Source: a virus. From it: 64,000 nucleotides of DNA. Position numbers and translations under genes: made by a program. Below the pieces are notes generated by a model. The model was not told where the DNA came from, did not search any database, and worked only from the letters and a program-made list of their open reading frames with translations. This document shows positions 47,142-54,890 of the stretch, piece by piece (the stretch's first letter is position 1; each line of letters starts with the position of its first letter). Where the stretch lies: the IMG/VR virus record IMGVR_UViG_3300027917_000021, positions 1 to 64,000 of that record, one strand, 5' to 3'.

Positions 47142-47922
47142 ATATGCTTTTTCACATCCAGGAAAAATAGGAGACTTTCTTTATATACTTCCTACTGCAC
47201 GATATATTTGTGAACGCGATGGAGCAATAGCAGATATTTATACTAGTGAAATGTGTGCTTCAACAAAAAAATTAGTAGAATTTCAAAGTTATGTAAATGA
47301 ATTTATAATACCAAAAGACTATAAGATTCAGCATTTTAATATGGGAGTACAGCCATGGAAAATGCCAATAGATGAAAGTAAATATGATAAAGTGTTTCAA
47401 TTAGGGTTTCAGGGGCCTCCACATGGTCCTTTACATGCATGGATAGCTAAAACTGCGGGCTTGGATATAATTCCTCCTGTAACATATGATTATCCAGATT
47501 TAGTTAATCCTGATAAACCTTATATTGTTTTAGCACATTGTGGATATCATACTTTGCCAAATTTAAAAAAGGCTTACGAATATTTTTTACTTAATAGTCC
47601 AATTACTTGTGCTGTAGTAGGCATTGAGGGTGATCGAATTCATGCCCAGGGTGGATATTATGATTTAATTGGGTTGGATTTTCTATATTTGGCAGGATTA
47701 ATAAGTGATGCCGTAGCGTATGTTGGATTTTATTCTGGACAGTTAGCAATAGCTAATGGATTTCCAGGATTATTGAAAGTTTTAACAAGTTCTCGTAGTG
47801 GTGGAGAAACAGAAGGATTAAATATTCCAATAACTATAAATTTGCCTTCTACTACACAAGGACCACAGTTGTTGGATACCGTTATGAGAAATGTAGATAG
47901 AAAATACGGAGGAAGTAAATAA
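47134..47922 (+). CDS. Heptosyltransferase-like (GT9) protein
   Basis: 262 residues. HPGKIGDFLYILPTARYIC at the start, GPPHGPLHAWIAKTAGLD in the middle, LAGLISDAVAYVGFYSGQLAIANGFPGL late, as in GT9 ADP-heptose transferases. Shorter than typical (about 340). Confidence 0.72.
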   Translation: MLKYAFSHPGKIGDFLYILPTARYICERDGAIADIYTSEMCASTKKLVEFQSYVNEFIIPKDYKIQHFNMGVQPWKMPIDESKYDKVFQLGFQGPPHGPLHAWIAKTAGLDIIPPVTYDYPDLVNPDKPYIVLAHCGYHTLPNLKKAYEYFLLNSPITCAVVGIEGDRIHAQGGYYDLIGLDFLYLAGLISDAVAYVGFYSGQLAIANGFPGLLKVLTSSRSGGETEGLNIPITINLPSTTQGPQLLDTVMRNVDRKYGGSK

Positions 47923-48360
47923 ATGCCTACAACAACTAAAAAACCCGTTGCAGAAAGACGCACAAATAATAAAAAAAGAAAACATAGAACATGGATTTGG
48001 TGGATTTTGGTTATATCCCCGATTTTGGTTAGTATGTGGCTTTTTATCTTGCCTGAGTTAGGCGTAGACGCGATTTCTCTTAAAACTGTTTCTGTAGAAG
48101 AAGCTACAAAAGTGCCTTCTTCTGAGAAAAAAGCAATTCGTAGATCACCGGCCGCAGGTGCAGATAGGGAAGCCTATGCTAGACCTAATACTACACAACC
48201 TACAAAACCAGAAAATGGTGATAATGACTCCGACGGAATAAGTGAAGATACCAAAGATGATATAGATTGGGCACTTGGCCATTTATATAAATTGTTGCCT
48301 TTAATTATTTCTTTGGTTGCTATATTCAAAAAAGGTTCTATTATGGGACGAGCTTCTTAA
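47923..48360 (+). CDS. Two-helix membrane protein, 145 aa
   Basis: Basic N-terminus, helix near 25-45 (WIWWILVISPILVSMWLFIL), polar Pro/Asp-rich linker, second helix near 123-137. A holin or spanin-like role is possible; no family recognised. Confidence 0.6.
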   Translation: MPTTTKKPVAERRTNNKKRKHRTWIWWILVISPILVSMWLFILPELGVDAISLKTVSVEEATKVPSSEKKAIRRSPAAGADREAYARPNTTQPTKPENGDNDSDGISEDTKDDIDWALGHLYKLLPLIISLVAIFKKGSIMGRAS

Positions 48361-48555
48361 ATGGATGGCTGTTTACCCTGTATTTGTGGTAGTATTAGAT
48401 TAATTCCTAATGTTTATATAGGTAATCCCACGTGTATATCCGTATACTGTATTGATTGTGAACGAGAGGGTGGCCGTGGTGAAGATGATAAAAAGGCTAT
48501 TTTAGCATGGAATTCTATGATTGTAGAGCTTATCAAGCCAAAAATCACGCCATAA
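48361..48555 (+). CDS. Lar-type zinc-ribbon protein, 64 aa
   Basis: CICGSIRLIP...ISVYCIDCEREGG...KKAILAWN follows the pattern of restriction-alleviation (Lar) family zinc ribbons. Whether it alleviates restriction here is unknown. Confidence 0.6.
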   Translation: MDGCLPCICGSIRLIPNVYIGNPTCISVYCIDCEREGGRGEDDKKAILAWNSMIVELIKPKITP

Positions 48556-48631
48556 TGGCGGAATAGCTGCTTTTTTGCCCGTGTAAATGGTTCGCCGAAG
48601 AAACGTTACTTTTTGGGAGTGTGATAACTTT

Positions 48632-48796
48632 ATGATTATTTGTATTGATGTAAGTGTTGATGAAAATGGAACTGAAAAAGAAACATTGGAAGAGATTAGA
48701 AAAAAGATTAAAGATGCATTGAAAGATTGTAAAAGTGCAAAACTTATAAAACGGTTTGGTAATGTAGGAATAACTTTTTGGGAAATGTATTATTGA
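48632..48796 (+). CDS. Hypothetical protein, 54 aa
   Basis: Start MIICIDVSVDENG, GGGAG about 10 bases upstream. One acidic helix (TLEEIRKKIKDALKD) and strands. Function unknown. Confidence 0.5.
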   Translation: MIICIDVSVDENGTEKETLEEIRKKIKDALKDCKSAKLIKRFGNVGITFWEMYY

Positions 48797-48808
48797 TATT
48801 TTTATTTT

Positions 48809-48841
48809 GCGCGATGGTATAGTGGTAACATCGAAAACGCG
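48809..48841 (+). tRNA. tRNA-like 5' fragment
   Basis: GCGCGATGGTATAGTGGTAACATCG resembles a tRNA acceptor 5' strand and D-arm; no anticodon or T-arm follows. Probably a remnant. Confidence 0.3.
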
Positions 48842-48907
48842 TTTATGCAACTTTTTTACCCGCGTACAGAGCTAACCCTACTTTTTTTATTTTGCATATG
48901 TAAGACA

Positions 48908-49159
48908 ATGGGACAGAACATACGACAAAGTGACATATCAAACCTTAATATTGTTGAGGTTAACGATAAAAAATATCATGTCAAACGTGTCATTCCTTCT
49001 GACAACATGACAGACGACAAGATCAATGCAATCAAGGAACTATGGGCATGCGACACAGTGTTGAAAAAGCAGGGAAATCACTACTTTTGTGTCGAAATAT
49101 CCGACACTACATGGGAGGATGTGTATGAAAATGTGCCACAAGTGCGGGAAAATGTATAA
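48908..49159 (+). CDS. Hypothetical protein, 83 aa
   Basis: Start MGQNIRQSDISNLNIVEV chosen over an upstream ATG in the tRNA-like remnant. Contains KYHVKRVIPSDNMTDDKINAIKELW. Function unknown. Confidence 0.6.
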   Translation: MGQNIRQSDISNLNIVEVNDKKYHVKRVIPSDNMTDDKINAIKELWACDTVLKKQGNHYFCVEISDTTWEDVYENVPQVRENV

Positions 49160-49328
49160 AAATACGTGGGTTGCACCCAGTTTTTTGTTTAAGGTAGTAG
49201 ACCTAGATGAAAAATCAACACCAGGAACCCTATGTGTGTTGTGTTTCGAACGTGCTTGTGCTGAATTAGGCATTGATGTGTATGTTAGTGTTAGTATTCA
49301 TCCCTCATACAACCATAATGGGGATTAA
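49125..49328 (+). CDS. Zinc-motif protein, 67 aa
   Basis: GGAGG 6 bases before the ATG. CHKCGKMY near the N-terminus and CVLCFERAC about 35 residues later. The last codons lie in the first copy of a direct repeat (49298-49320). Function unknown. Confidence 0.65.
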   Translation: MKMCHKCGKMYKNTWVAPSFLFKVVDLDEKSTPGTLCVLCFERACAELGIDVYVSVSIHPSYNHNGD

Positions 49329-49358
49329 TATTTATTCCTCATACAACCATAATAGGGG
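49298..49358 (+). repeat. Direct repeat, two copies
   Basis: CTCATACAACCATAATGGGG and CTCATACAACCATAATAGGGG, about 33 bases apart; a shorter relative (CTCATACAACCATCA) occurs near 54432. They flank the promoter at 49359. Confidence 0.7.
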
Positions 49359-49387
49359 TTGACATTTATATAAAAATTGTGTAAGTT
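49359..49387 (+). promoter_or_regulatory. Class A promoter of a small RNA
   Basis: TTGACA at 49359, TAAGTT at 49382, 17-base spacer. Confidence 0.7.
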
Positions 49388-49393
49388 AGACTA

Positions 49394-49506
49394 GATCTTT
49401 TAAAAAAATTGCATAGAATCTCATCTATGTGCAACCTATCTAGAGCTTCCTTATCTTTAGATAGTATCGTTCAGTCAAGGGGCTACGCATGTGGCCCCTT
49501 TTTTTA
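49394..49506 (+). ncRNA. Small RNA, about 110 nt
   Basis: No ORF with SD between the promoter and a strong terminator. Contains a GCATAGA/TCTATGTGC hairpin. Family unknown. Confidence 0.5.
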
Positions 49507-49621
49507 AGCTAAAAAAAGAAAGGCTATGTATTGATCTTATACCATAGCCTATCTGTCCAGACATCCCGGGCCAGTTTCTAAGCGTGGCGTATGGGATTCG
49601 CACGATTGATAGAACTTTCAT
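49475..49621 (-). CDS. Possible MK-strand mini-gene, 48 codons
   Basis: AGGAGC before the ATG, behind a class B motif. Starts MKVLSIVRIPYATL, like the family elsewhere, but the frame crosses a terminator hairpin (49511-49549), so it may be decayed or attenuated. Confidence 0.3.
   Translation of the reverse strand: MKVLSIVRIPYATLRNWPGMSGQIGYGIRSIHSLSFFSLKKGATCVAP
49478..49506 (+). terminator. Rho-independent terminator of the small RNA
   Basis: AGGGGC/GCCCCT hairpin followed by TTTTTTT. Confidence 0.85.
49511..49549 (-). terminator. Rho-independent terminator, minus strand
   Basis: GGCTATG/CATAGCC hairpin followed by TTTCTTTTTTT. Confidence 0.75.
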
Positions 49622-49671
49622 AGCTCCTATTTCAATATAGGCAGCTTTAAAGCTTTCTACAATATTCTTAT

Positions 49672-49684
49672 ACCAAAAATATAC
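49672..49684 (-). promoter_or_regulatory. Class B promoter motif
   Basis: Minus strand GGTATAAGAATAT, about 50 bases before the ATG at 49621. Confidence 0.6.
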
Positions 49685-49695
49685 AAAAAAGACGG

Positions 49696-49896
49696 TTATA
49701 TACCTGGCCCTGTATCTTCTATTATTTGTACCTCATATCGTACTATAGTTTGGGTAAATATCTGTGTGCCCTCATCTATTGCCAGGGCAGCAGGCCCATA
49801 AAGTTCCCAACCATGTGATATACGCCATTTAACCAGGTTTTTTAGCTCTGTGATATCAAGAGCTGTTATAATGTCATAATCAACAATTTTACACAT
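49696..49896 (-). CDS. DUF1737-like small protein, 66 aa
   Basis: Start MCKIVDYDII after AAAGGA. ELKNLVKWRISHGWELYGPAALA and IFTQTIVRYEVQ match the short DUF1737 pattern. Function unknown. Confidence 0.65.
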   Translation of the reverse strand: MCKIVDYDIITALDITELKNLVKWRISHGWELYGPAALAIDEGTQIFTQTIVRYEVQIIEDTGPGI

Positions 49897-49911
49897 TTTT
49901 AATCCTTTCAA

Positions 49912-50098
49912 AAACCGAAGGGGGTCAAGTATATAGCAACGCTTTTTGTAACACTACTTAAAACACAAAACGGGTCTCTAGCTAGGGTAATATCTACATT
50001 CCTATATATAAATAGTACTATTTGGGTGAAAAAAAGGCCGGATATTATATATATTCTGGAAATTTTTACTGACCTTTTAAGAAAATCTCAAGTAATAC
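49912..50098. other. Intergenic, 190 bases
   Basis: No gene, promoter motif or hairpin that I can support; AT-rich with short TATATA stretches. Confidence 0.4.
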
Positions 50099-50326
50099 TT
50101 AATATTTTAAGTTATAAAAAACTTTCTGCCTTATTTTAAAACCAATCTTTTTTCTCTTTTTTGTTGCCATATTAGTAGAGATACCTAACTTCTCTCCTAT
50201 TTCTTTGTCAGTCAAATTTTCCACAGTTCGTAATTTAAAAATAAATTTTTCCTGTTGAGTAAGATAATCAGGAATTTTACCTTTTGTAAATTTTTCAGAC
50301 CCATCGAAAATTTCCTTATGTTTCAT
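50099..50326 (-). CDS. Helix-turn-helix protein (sigma region 4-like)
   Basis: 75 residues. LTQQEKFIFKLRTVENLTDKEIGEKLGISTNMATKKRKKIGFKI has the spacing of sigma-70 region 4 or LuxR-type HTH. AAAGGGG before the ATG. Candidate transcription regulator, perhaps linked to the two promoter classes. Confidence 0.7.
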   Translation of the reverse strand: MKHKEIFDGSEKFTKGKIPDYLTQQEKFIFKLRTVENLTDKEIGEKLGISTNMATKKRKKIGFKIRQKVFYNLKY

Positions 50327-50448
50327 AATAATTCCCCTTTAAAAATCTACACACAGTTAGTTATCATTTAATTTAAATTTATTATATATTATATATTATA
50401 TTATATTTAAAAGGCTCCCAAACAATTATTCAGGAGCCACAAAACCAA

Positions 50449-50700
50449 TTAATTAAGAATTACTTCGTCTTCTGCAGCCTCCAGACCATCGTCCATCATA
50501 TCATTGGCCTCATCAATCATACCGGTAATATCGCCTTCGGGATATAGAAAATCATCAGAATTAACTTCCTTTTTGCATGAAGGGCATTTGTAAATGATAG
50601 CATCATCATCCCGACGAACGAAATCATCAGAGCGATCAATTTCATTTTTGCAATGCGGACACATTGCGCGGATATATCCGCTATAACCTAAATTACCCAT
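50449..50700 (-). CDS. Zinc-ribbon protein, 83 aa
   Basis: CPHCKNEI and CPSCKKEV 27 residues apart, then an acidic tail (DEANDMMDDGLEAAEDE). Coupled to the upstream gene. Function unknown. Confidence 0.75.
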   Translation of the reverse strand: MGNLGYSGYIRAMCPHCKNEIDRSDDFVRRDDDAIIYKCPSCKKEVNSDDFLYPEGDITGMIDEANDMMDDGLEAAEDEVILN

Positions 50701-50878
50701 GATACCTCCTTAGTTTTTTAGACAACAAACCAATTATAGTACTAAATACAAACATACTTATCAAAACAGTACCAACATCATTGAGCGTCAAGTTGGTAGT
50801 TACAAAAAATAAAGCAATACCCACAATAGCAAACAGAATTACAAACATTCCACCAATACTTTCTTTTCTTGAACTCAT
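50693..50878 (-). CDS. Two-helix membrane protein, 61 aa
   Basis: The second ATG is chosen for GGAG spacing. Helices near 9-28 and 35-54. Function unknown. Confidence 0.65.
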   Translation of the reverse strand: MSSRKESIGGMFVILFAIVGIALFFVTTNLTLNDVGTVLISMFVFSTIIGLLSKKLRRYHG

Positions 50879-50911
50879 CATACTCTCCTTTATTTAGATG
50901 TTTATACTATC

Positions 50912-50924
50912 ATTCTTATTCCAT
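50912..50924 (-). promoter_or_regulatory. Class B promoter motif
   Basis: Minus strand ATGGAATAAGAAT, about 33 bases before the ATG at 50878. Confidence 0.7.
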
Positions 50925-50941
50925 TTTGTTTATATTAAACC

Positions 50942-51298
50942 ATGAAAAATTTTATATATCCTTTAGAACAGATCCCATATTTACGGGAAAAATTTAAAAA
51001 GTGGCGAAAAATCTACGATTATGCATTTGAATTTCACTTCTGGAAAGAAGTATGGAATACACTTGGCCATGTAATATTTGCCGCGTTATTTGCACACGTG
51101 TGTACGCCTTACCTATCGGTAGGATGGATCACAGGAATACTCTTATTTATTGGTACGGCCCGTGAGGTCTGGCAGAACATACGAGGAAAATACCAACCAT
51201 GGTTAATGTCAACAGTAGATTCTTTATCATTTGGAATAGGCGGATATCTATGGTGGTTGATTATAACTGCTTATAATATTAATGTAGATTTTTTATGA
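50942..51298 (+). CDS. Membrane protein, 118 aa
   Basis: ATG 5 bases after TATATT with no SD, so probably leaderless, although no -35 is clear. Hydrophobic segments near 42-58, 60-72 and 95-112. Divergent from the class B unit upstream. Function unknown. Confidence 0.7.
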   Translation: MKNFIYPLEQIPYLREKFKKWRKIYDYAFEFHFWKEVWNTLGHVIFAALFAHVCTPYLSVGWITGILLFIGTAREVWQNIRGKYQPWLMSTVDSLSFGIGGYLWWLIITAYNINVDFL

Positions 51299-51329
51299 AA
51301 TTAATATTATTCCTTTTGAAGTAAAAAAG

Positions 51330-51345
51330 GGGGACGTACGTCCCC
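51330..51345. terminator. ACGTACGT-palindrome terminator between convergent genes
   Basis: GGGGACGT/ACGTCCCC, identical to the core at 24052, between convergent gene ends; A-rich on the left gives a T-run for the minus strand. Confidence 0.75.
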
Positions 51346-51353
51346 TATAAACC

Positions 51354-52226
51354 TTACTTATGCGGGAGCCCTGCAACACACCCATTGAGAACATAAGCAA
51401 GCTTTATTATCCGCATTGCGATGTTCTCGGAAACTTTAGTAGCTCCGTCGTAAAGGTATTGAGAAGAAATTCTCAATTTTGGAACTTTGTGTGAAAATCG
51501 AAAGAGCGCCCAAGGAGTGACAACTTCTCCACCGTTAGTACGCTGGTGATGAAATATGTGCTGCAGTACCGGGGATACATCATAATAGGTTCTTTCATTT
51601 TCGTATTGCCCGCCTCTTCCGGTTTTGATTTTGTAATATTTGGCATTTAAAATAACCAAATTTTCCAGTTCTTTCACACGGACGTGACCGGCTTCACCGA
51701 AAGGAGCAAAAGATAATTTCTTTCGCATAATTTCTTCATAGCGTCCTCCCTCTGTGCCTGCCGGCTGGCATTCTTCTTCAATTATCTCTGCTTCCTGTAC
51801 TTCCGGTGCTTCCTGTTCATGTTCCAGCATTTCAACTCTTCTGATGACATTTCTCCAAATTTTAAAAACCCGGCCATACCAATCATCCTGAGAAATAATT
51901 CCTCGGGCAAGTTGCTGCTCAAGATTATGTACTTCTGCCTGCGCCGATCCAATTTCCATTTTCATTTCGCGGGAATATTTTCTTGGAGGCTGTGCTTCAT
52001 AACCAGTTCCGGAAAATATTTGATGTAGGATCATAACATCCTCTGCAGTCAATATTTTTGCTGCTTGCGGAGCCGCAGCATCGTCAAAACCTTTAATAAA
52101 AGCTTCGACGATATTTCCGTGGAGATGCTTGTGGTAATGTGCGTAGAAATGCATCATGAGCCCGGCCTTAAATCCAAAAGTTTCATGTAGTTCATTCATT
52201 GAATCACGCAATTTTTGTAAGTCCAT
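51354..52226 (-). CDS. Hypothetical protein, 290 aa
   Basis: AGGAGAG before the ATG. Helical N-terminal half with a His-rich start (MMHFYAHYHKHLHGN) and a long Gln/Glu helix; C-terminal half mixed (YYDVSPVLQHIFHHQRTN). No family recognised. Confidence 0.72.
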   Translation of the reverse strand: MDLQKLRDSMNELHETFGFKAGLMMHFYAHYHKHLHGNIVEAFIKGFDDAAAPQAAKILTAEDVMILHQIFSGTGYEAQPPRKYSREMKMEIGSAQAEVHNLEQQLARGIISQDDWYGRVFKIWRNVIRRVEMLEHEQEAPEVQEAEIIEEECQPAGTEGGRYEEIMRKKLSFAPFGEAGHVRVKELENLVILNAKYYKIKTGRGGQYENERTYYDVSPVLQHIFHHQRTNGGEVVTPWALFRFSHKVPKLRISSQYLYDGATKVSENIAMRIIKLAYVLNGCVAGLPHK

Positions 52227-52257
52227 AATACTCTCCTAAAAGTTAGATGGTTATACA

Positions 52258-52270
52258 ACTCTCTTATGCC
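52258..52270 (-). promoter_or_regulatory. Class B promoter motif
   Basis: Minus strand GGCATAAGAGAGT, about 32 bases before the ATG at 52226. Confidence 0.65.
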
Positions 52271-52332
52271 AAATTAAAGGTAAAAAATAAAGGGCAGCTG
52301 ACAATCAATTGCCCTTTATTTTTTAAAGATAA

Positions 52333-53952
52333 TTATGGTTCGGGAACCCAAGTTCCTTCATTTTCGTAGTATTCCCAGTTACCACCATAATCTTGAGCGC
52401 CAATAAAGATTTCCAAACCATCGCGTTGCTGGAATTCATACCATGCACCACTATTCATATAGAACTGTTTATTATAATAAGTGGTAGAGGATGAATTTCC
52501 CTGTCCATTTTCATAATAGATACTGGCAAGAGTAATTTCTTCATCGTCTTCATAATAGAATAAACCATATCTGTAGCAGTACAATTCGGAATACGATACC
52601 CAATAGCAATGGATTTTTCGATACGAATCGTAATGCGGTGCCGGAGTTGTAAATCCGCCAAAATCCGCAGGCAACGAAATGTCTGATCCACCATAATAAA
52701 ATCGTAGATCATCCAAATATGCACTGTTTGGTGTTTGTCCGATTTGCTGGACACAGAAACGAACATACTTAGGATCATCATATAATATGCTAATGTCAAC
52801 TGTGTTAAGTTTGAATGATGTTGCTCCATTGGATTCCAATTGAGCACCGTAGGAAATAATAAAGTCGTCGTTTTCATCAAACAGTGCTAGATGTAGCATT
52901 AATGTCACGCCGGTCAATGTTCCAGCACACTGAATTGTTGCCGTATAGTCGCCTTCAATACAGGAGTCAGGCAACAGAAAATAGCCACTTGAAGTAACAC
53001 GATTAGAATTACGGGCAAATTTTAGTTGCATAGAATAGGTGCCTAATGTTTTATAACTTGAATTTGCCAATTCGTTCTGTGTAGTGTAATAATTGGAGGT
53101 TGGTGGATCAAAAAAGTCAGGTAAATTCCAACCACCGTCTGGTGAAATATTCCAAGCATAAGGAACACCGGAATTCCAGGTTTCAAAACTTGGATTCAGA
53201 TCGGGATAGTAAAATGCACCAGGAACATCCATTAATTTGTCTTTATTAGTATTTGGTTTGCTCAATCCATAAACCAATAAATTGTTTCCATATCCGGGTG
53301 CTGTGTGGCCGGTATTGTCTTCATCCATACCAGAATCATAAAGAGATGATATTGTCGAATTTGTTGCATACGTTACCAGGAATGCTCGGCATTCGACATA
53401 GTCTGCGCCGTAGTCATCAAAATAATAAGTATTAGCATCCCAAGCATAAGGCGATGGAGAATAATACCATACCATATTTCCCCATACGGAGTTAGCCATG
53501 TCAAAATCTTCATAATCACTAGAACTGTACGAAGTAACATTCCAGAAATAAGTAGCATTCGACACTGCCTGTATGCCAGTAACACTTCTTGGTTTGCCTA
53601 AAGCATCAGAGAACTGAGCAATTCGCAGGGCTTCCAACCCTTCTTTTGTATGTGTTCGATAAAATTCTTTCCGCTCAGATTCTTTGGCTTCTTCTTTTGC
53701 GAGAGTTTCAGCATCCCATTTCGACCGATGTATTCCGCTAATAAACTGACGCTTATAGTCGAGTGGATTCTCTGGATACTTGAAATTCTTAAAATAATCT
53801 TCCAAATCTCCAATTTCAACTTTCGACAATTTCTGTCCTGGAAATGAAAAATCAGTACTCTGTGCTTCAACACTCACTGGAGGCTCTTGTTCGCACTGAA
53901 TAAACACAAAGGGCAACAGAAAAATAACCAGAAATGCAAAAAAGATTTTCAT
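52333..53952 (-). CDS. Large secreted lipoprotein
   Basis: 539 residues. Signal peptide FFAFLVIFLLPFVFIQC with a likely lipidated Cys near 20. The body is Tyr/Asp/Ser-rich and beta-like (NATYFWNVTSYSSSDYEDFD, a probable jelly-roll region 270-420). No membrane segments after the signal. Secretion to the host surface during infection would suit superinfection exclusion or surface modification; not demonstrated. Confidence 0.75.
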   Translation of the reverse strand: MKIFFAFLVIFLLPFVFIQCEQEPPVSVEAQSTDFSFPGQKLSKVEIGDLEDYFKNFKYPENPLDYKRQFISGIHRSKWDAETLAKEEAKESERKEFYRTHTKEGLEALRIAQFSDALGKPRSVTGIQAVSNATYFWNVTSYSSSDYEDFDMANSVWGNMVWYYSPSPYAWDANTYYFDDYGADYVECRAFLVTYATNSTISSLYDSGMDEDNTGHTAPGYGNNLLVYGLSKPNTNKDKLMDVPGAFYYPDLNPSFETWNSGVPYAWNISPDGGWNLPDFFDPPTSNYYTTQNELANSSYKTLGTYSMQLKFARNSNRVTSSGYFLLPDSCIEGDYTATIQCAGTLTGVTLMLHLALFDENDDFIISYGAQLESNGATSFKLNTVDISILYDDPKYVRFCVQQIGQTPNSAYLDDLRFYYGGSDISLPADFGGFTTPAPHYDSYRKIHCYWVSYSELYCYRYGLFYYEDDEEITLASIYYENGQGNSSSTTYYNKQFYMNSGAWYEFQQRDGLEIFIGAQDYGGNWEYYENEGTWVPEP

Positions 53953-53982
53953 AATAATTCCTTTCAGTTAAACGATTATACA

Positions 53983-53996
53983 TATTTCTTATGCCA
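53983..53996 (-). promoter_or_regulatory. Class B promoter motif
   Basis: Minus strand ATGGCATAAGAAAT, about 30 bases before the ATG at 53952. Confidence 0.7.
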
Positions 53997-54106
53997 TTTA
54001 TTAATAAAAAACTACGTACGCAATCCTTTTTCAAGAAAATTTAAAACCTATTTGTTTTTTTAAGGTTTGATGAATCAAATTTGTTTTTTAAGGTTTGATA
54101 AATCAA

Positions 54107-54325
54107 TTAAAAAAATAGTAGTTTAACAATATCAATTACTACATTTAGAGTTACAATCAGGGCTATTAAAAACCAGGCGCCCCGGGCTTCGCCATAGCCA
54201 AACACACCATCCTTATTATAAGGAATACCGATACGTACCCGTTTTAGATGTTTATTACAATCGATTACCATAAGCCAGGAAAAGAAGCTGGCAACAATGC
54301 CAAGAATTATCCAGAAAATAAGCAT
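54107..54325 (-). CDS. Two-helix membrane protein, 72 aa
   Basis: AGGAGG before the ATG. Helices near 2-22 and 51-70. Function unknown. Confidence 0.7.
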   Translation of the reverse strand: MLIFWIILGIVASFFSWLMVIDCNKHLKRVRIGIPYNKDGVFGYGEARGAWFLIALIVTLNVVIDIVKLLFF

Positions 54326-54474
54326 TTATTATTCCTCCTATATATCTGGGCGAACTTATCGCCCGACTGGTCGAATTATACATTCTACCCTATTGTTTTT
54401 ATTTAGTTTACAGGTTTGGCACGATATGTGCTCATACAACCATCAAACAACCTTAGTGGGAAAGGAAACAAACA

Positions 54475-54837
54475 ATGAAGAATTTATTATTAGTAACAAC
54501 CTTATTTTTGTTTTTTGCAGGTATAACTCTGGCACAGGACACAACTAAAGCCCAGGTACAAGAGAAAAAACAAACACAAACGCAAACACAAACACAAACG
54601 CAAACACAAAATAGATTCATAGACCTCGACGGCGATGGAATCAATGATGCAGTTATGGAACAGTGGCGTAAAATGATTCGCACTCAAGATGGACAGGGTG
54701 AAATGAATCAGGAACAAAATCGCGAACAAAACCGCATCCATACCGGCGAACCTCTAGGCCCCAAGGGCAATTCAGAAAAAGGTTCAACAAACGACCCAAC
54801 AAAAAGCAAATCCAAGGGCGACAAAGGTAAAAAATAA
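54475..54837 (+). CDS. Secreted protein with TQ repeats and EF-hand-like motif
   Basis: 120 residues. Signal peptide MKNLLLVTTLFLFFAGITLA, then a Thr-Gln dipeptide repeat (six or more), then FIDLDGDGINDAVM with a calcium-loop-like DLDGDGIND, and a Lys/Gly-rich tail. AAAGGA before the ATG. Similar secreted proteins are common in FCB-group bacteria, suggesting acquisition from such a host. Confidence 0.7.
   Translation: MKNLLLVTTLFLFFAGITLAQDTTKAQVQEKKQTQTQTQTQTQTQNRFIDLDGDGINDAVMEQWRKMIRTQDGQGEMNQEQNREQNRIHTGEPLGPKGNSEKGSTNDPTKSKSKGDKGKK
54571..54609 (+). repeat. ACAAAC/GCAAAC microsatellite
   Basis: About six 6-base units encoding the TQ repeat; in-frame length change is possible. Confidence 0.85.
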
Positions 54838-54867
54838 TTAAGGCTTACTCTGTTACAAATATAAAGA

Positions 54868-54890
54868 GGGGACGTGTGTCCCCTTTTTTA
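54868..54890 (+). terminator. Rho-independent terminator
   Basis: GGGGACGTGTGTCCCC followed by TTTTTT, a near-match to the ACGTACGT stems. Confidence 0.8.

Noticed and set aside
50099-50326. Full sigma factor
   Set aside because: Only the region-4-like helix-turn-helix is present; region 2 is missing.
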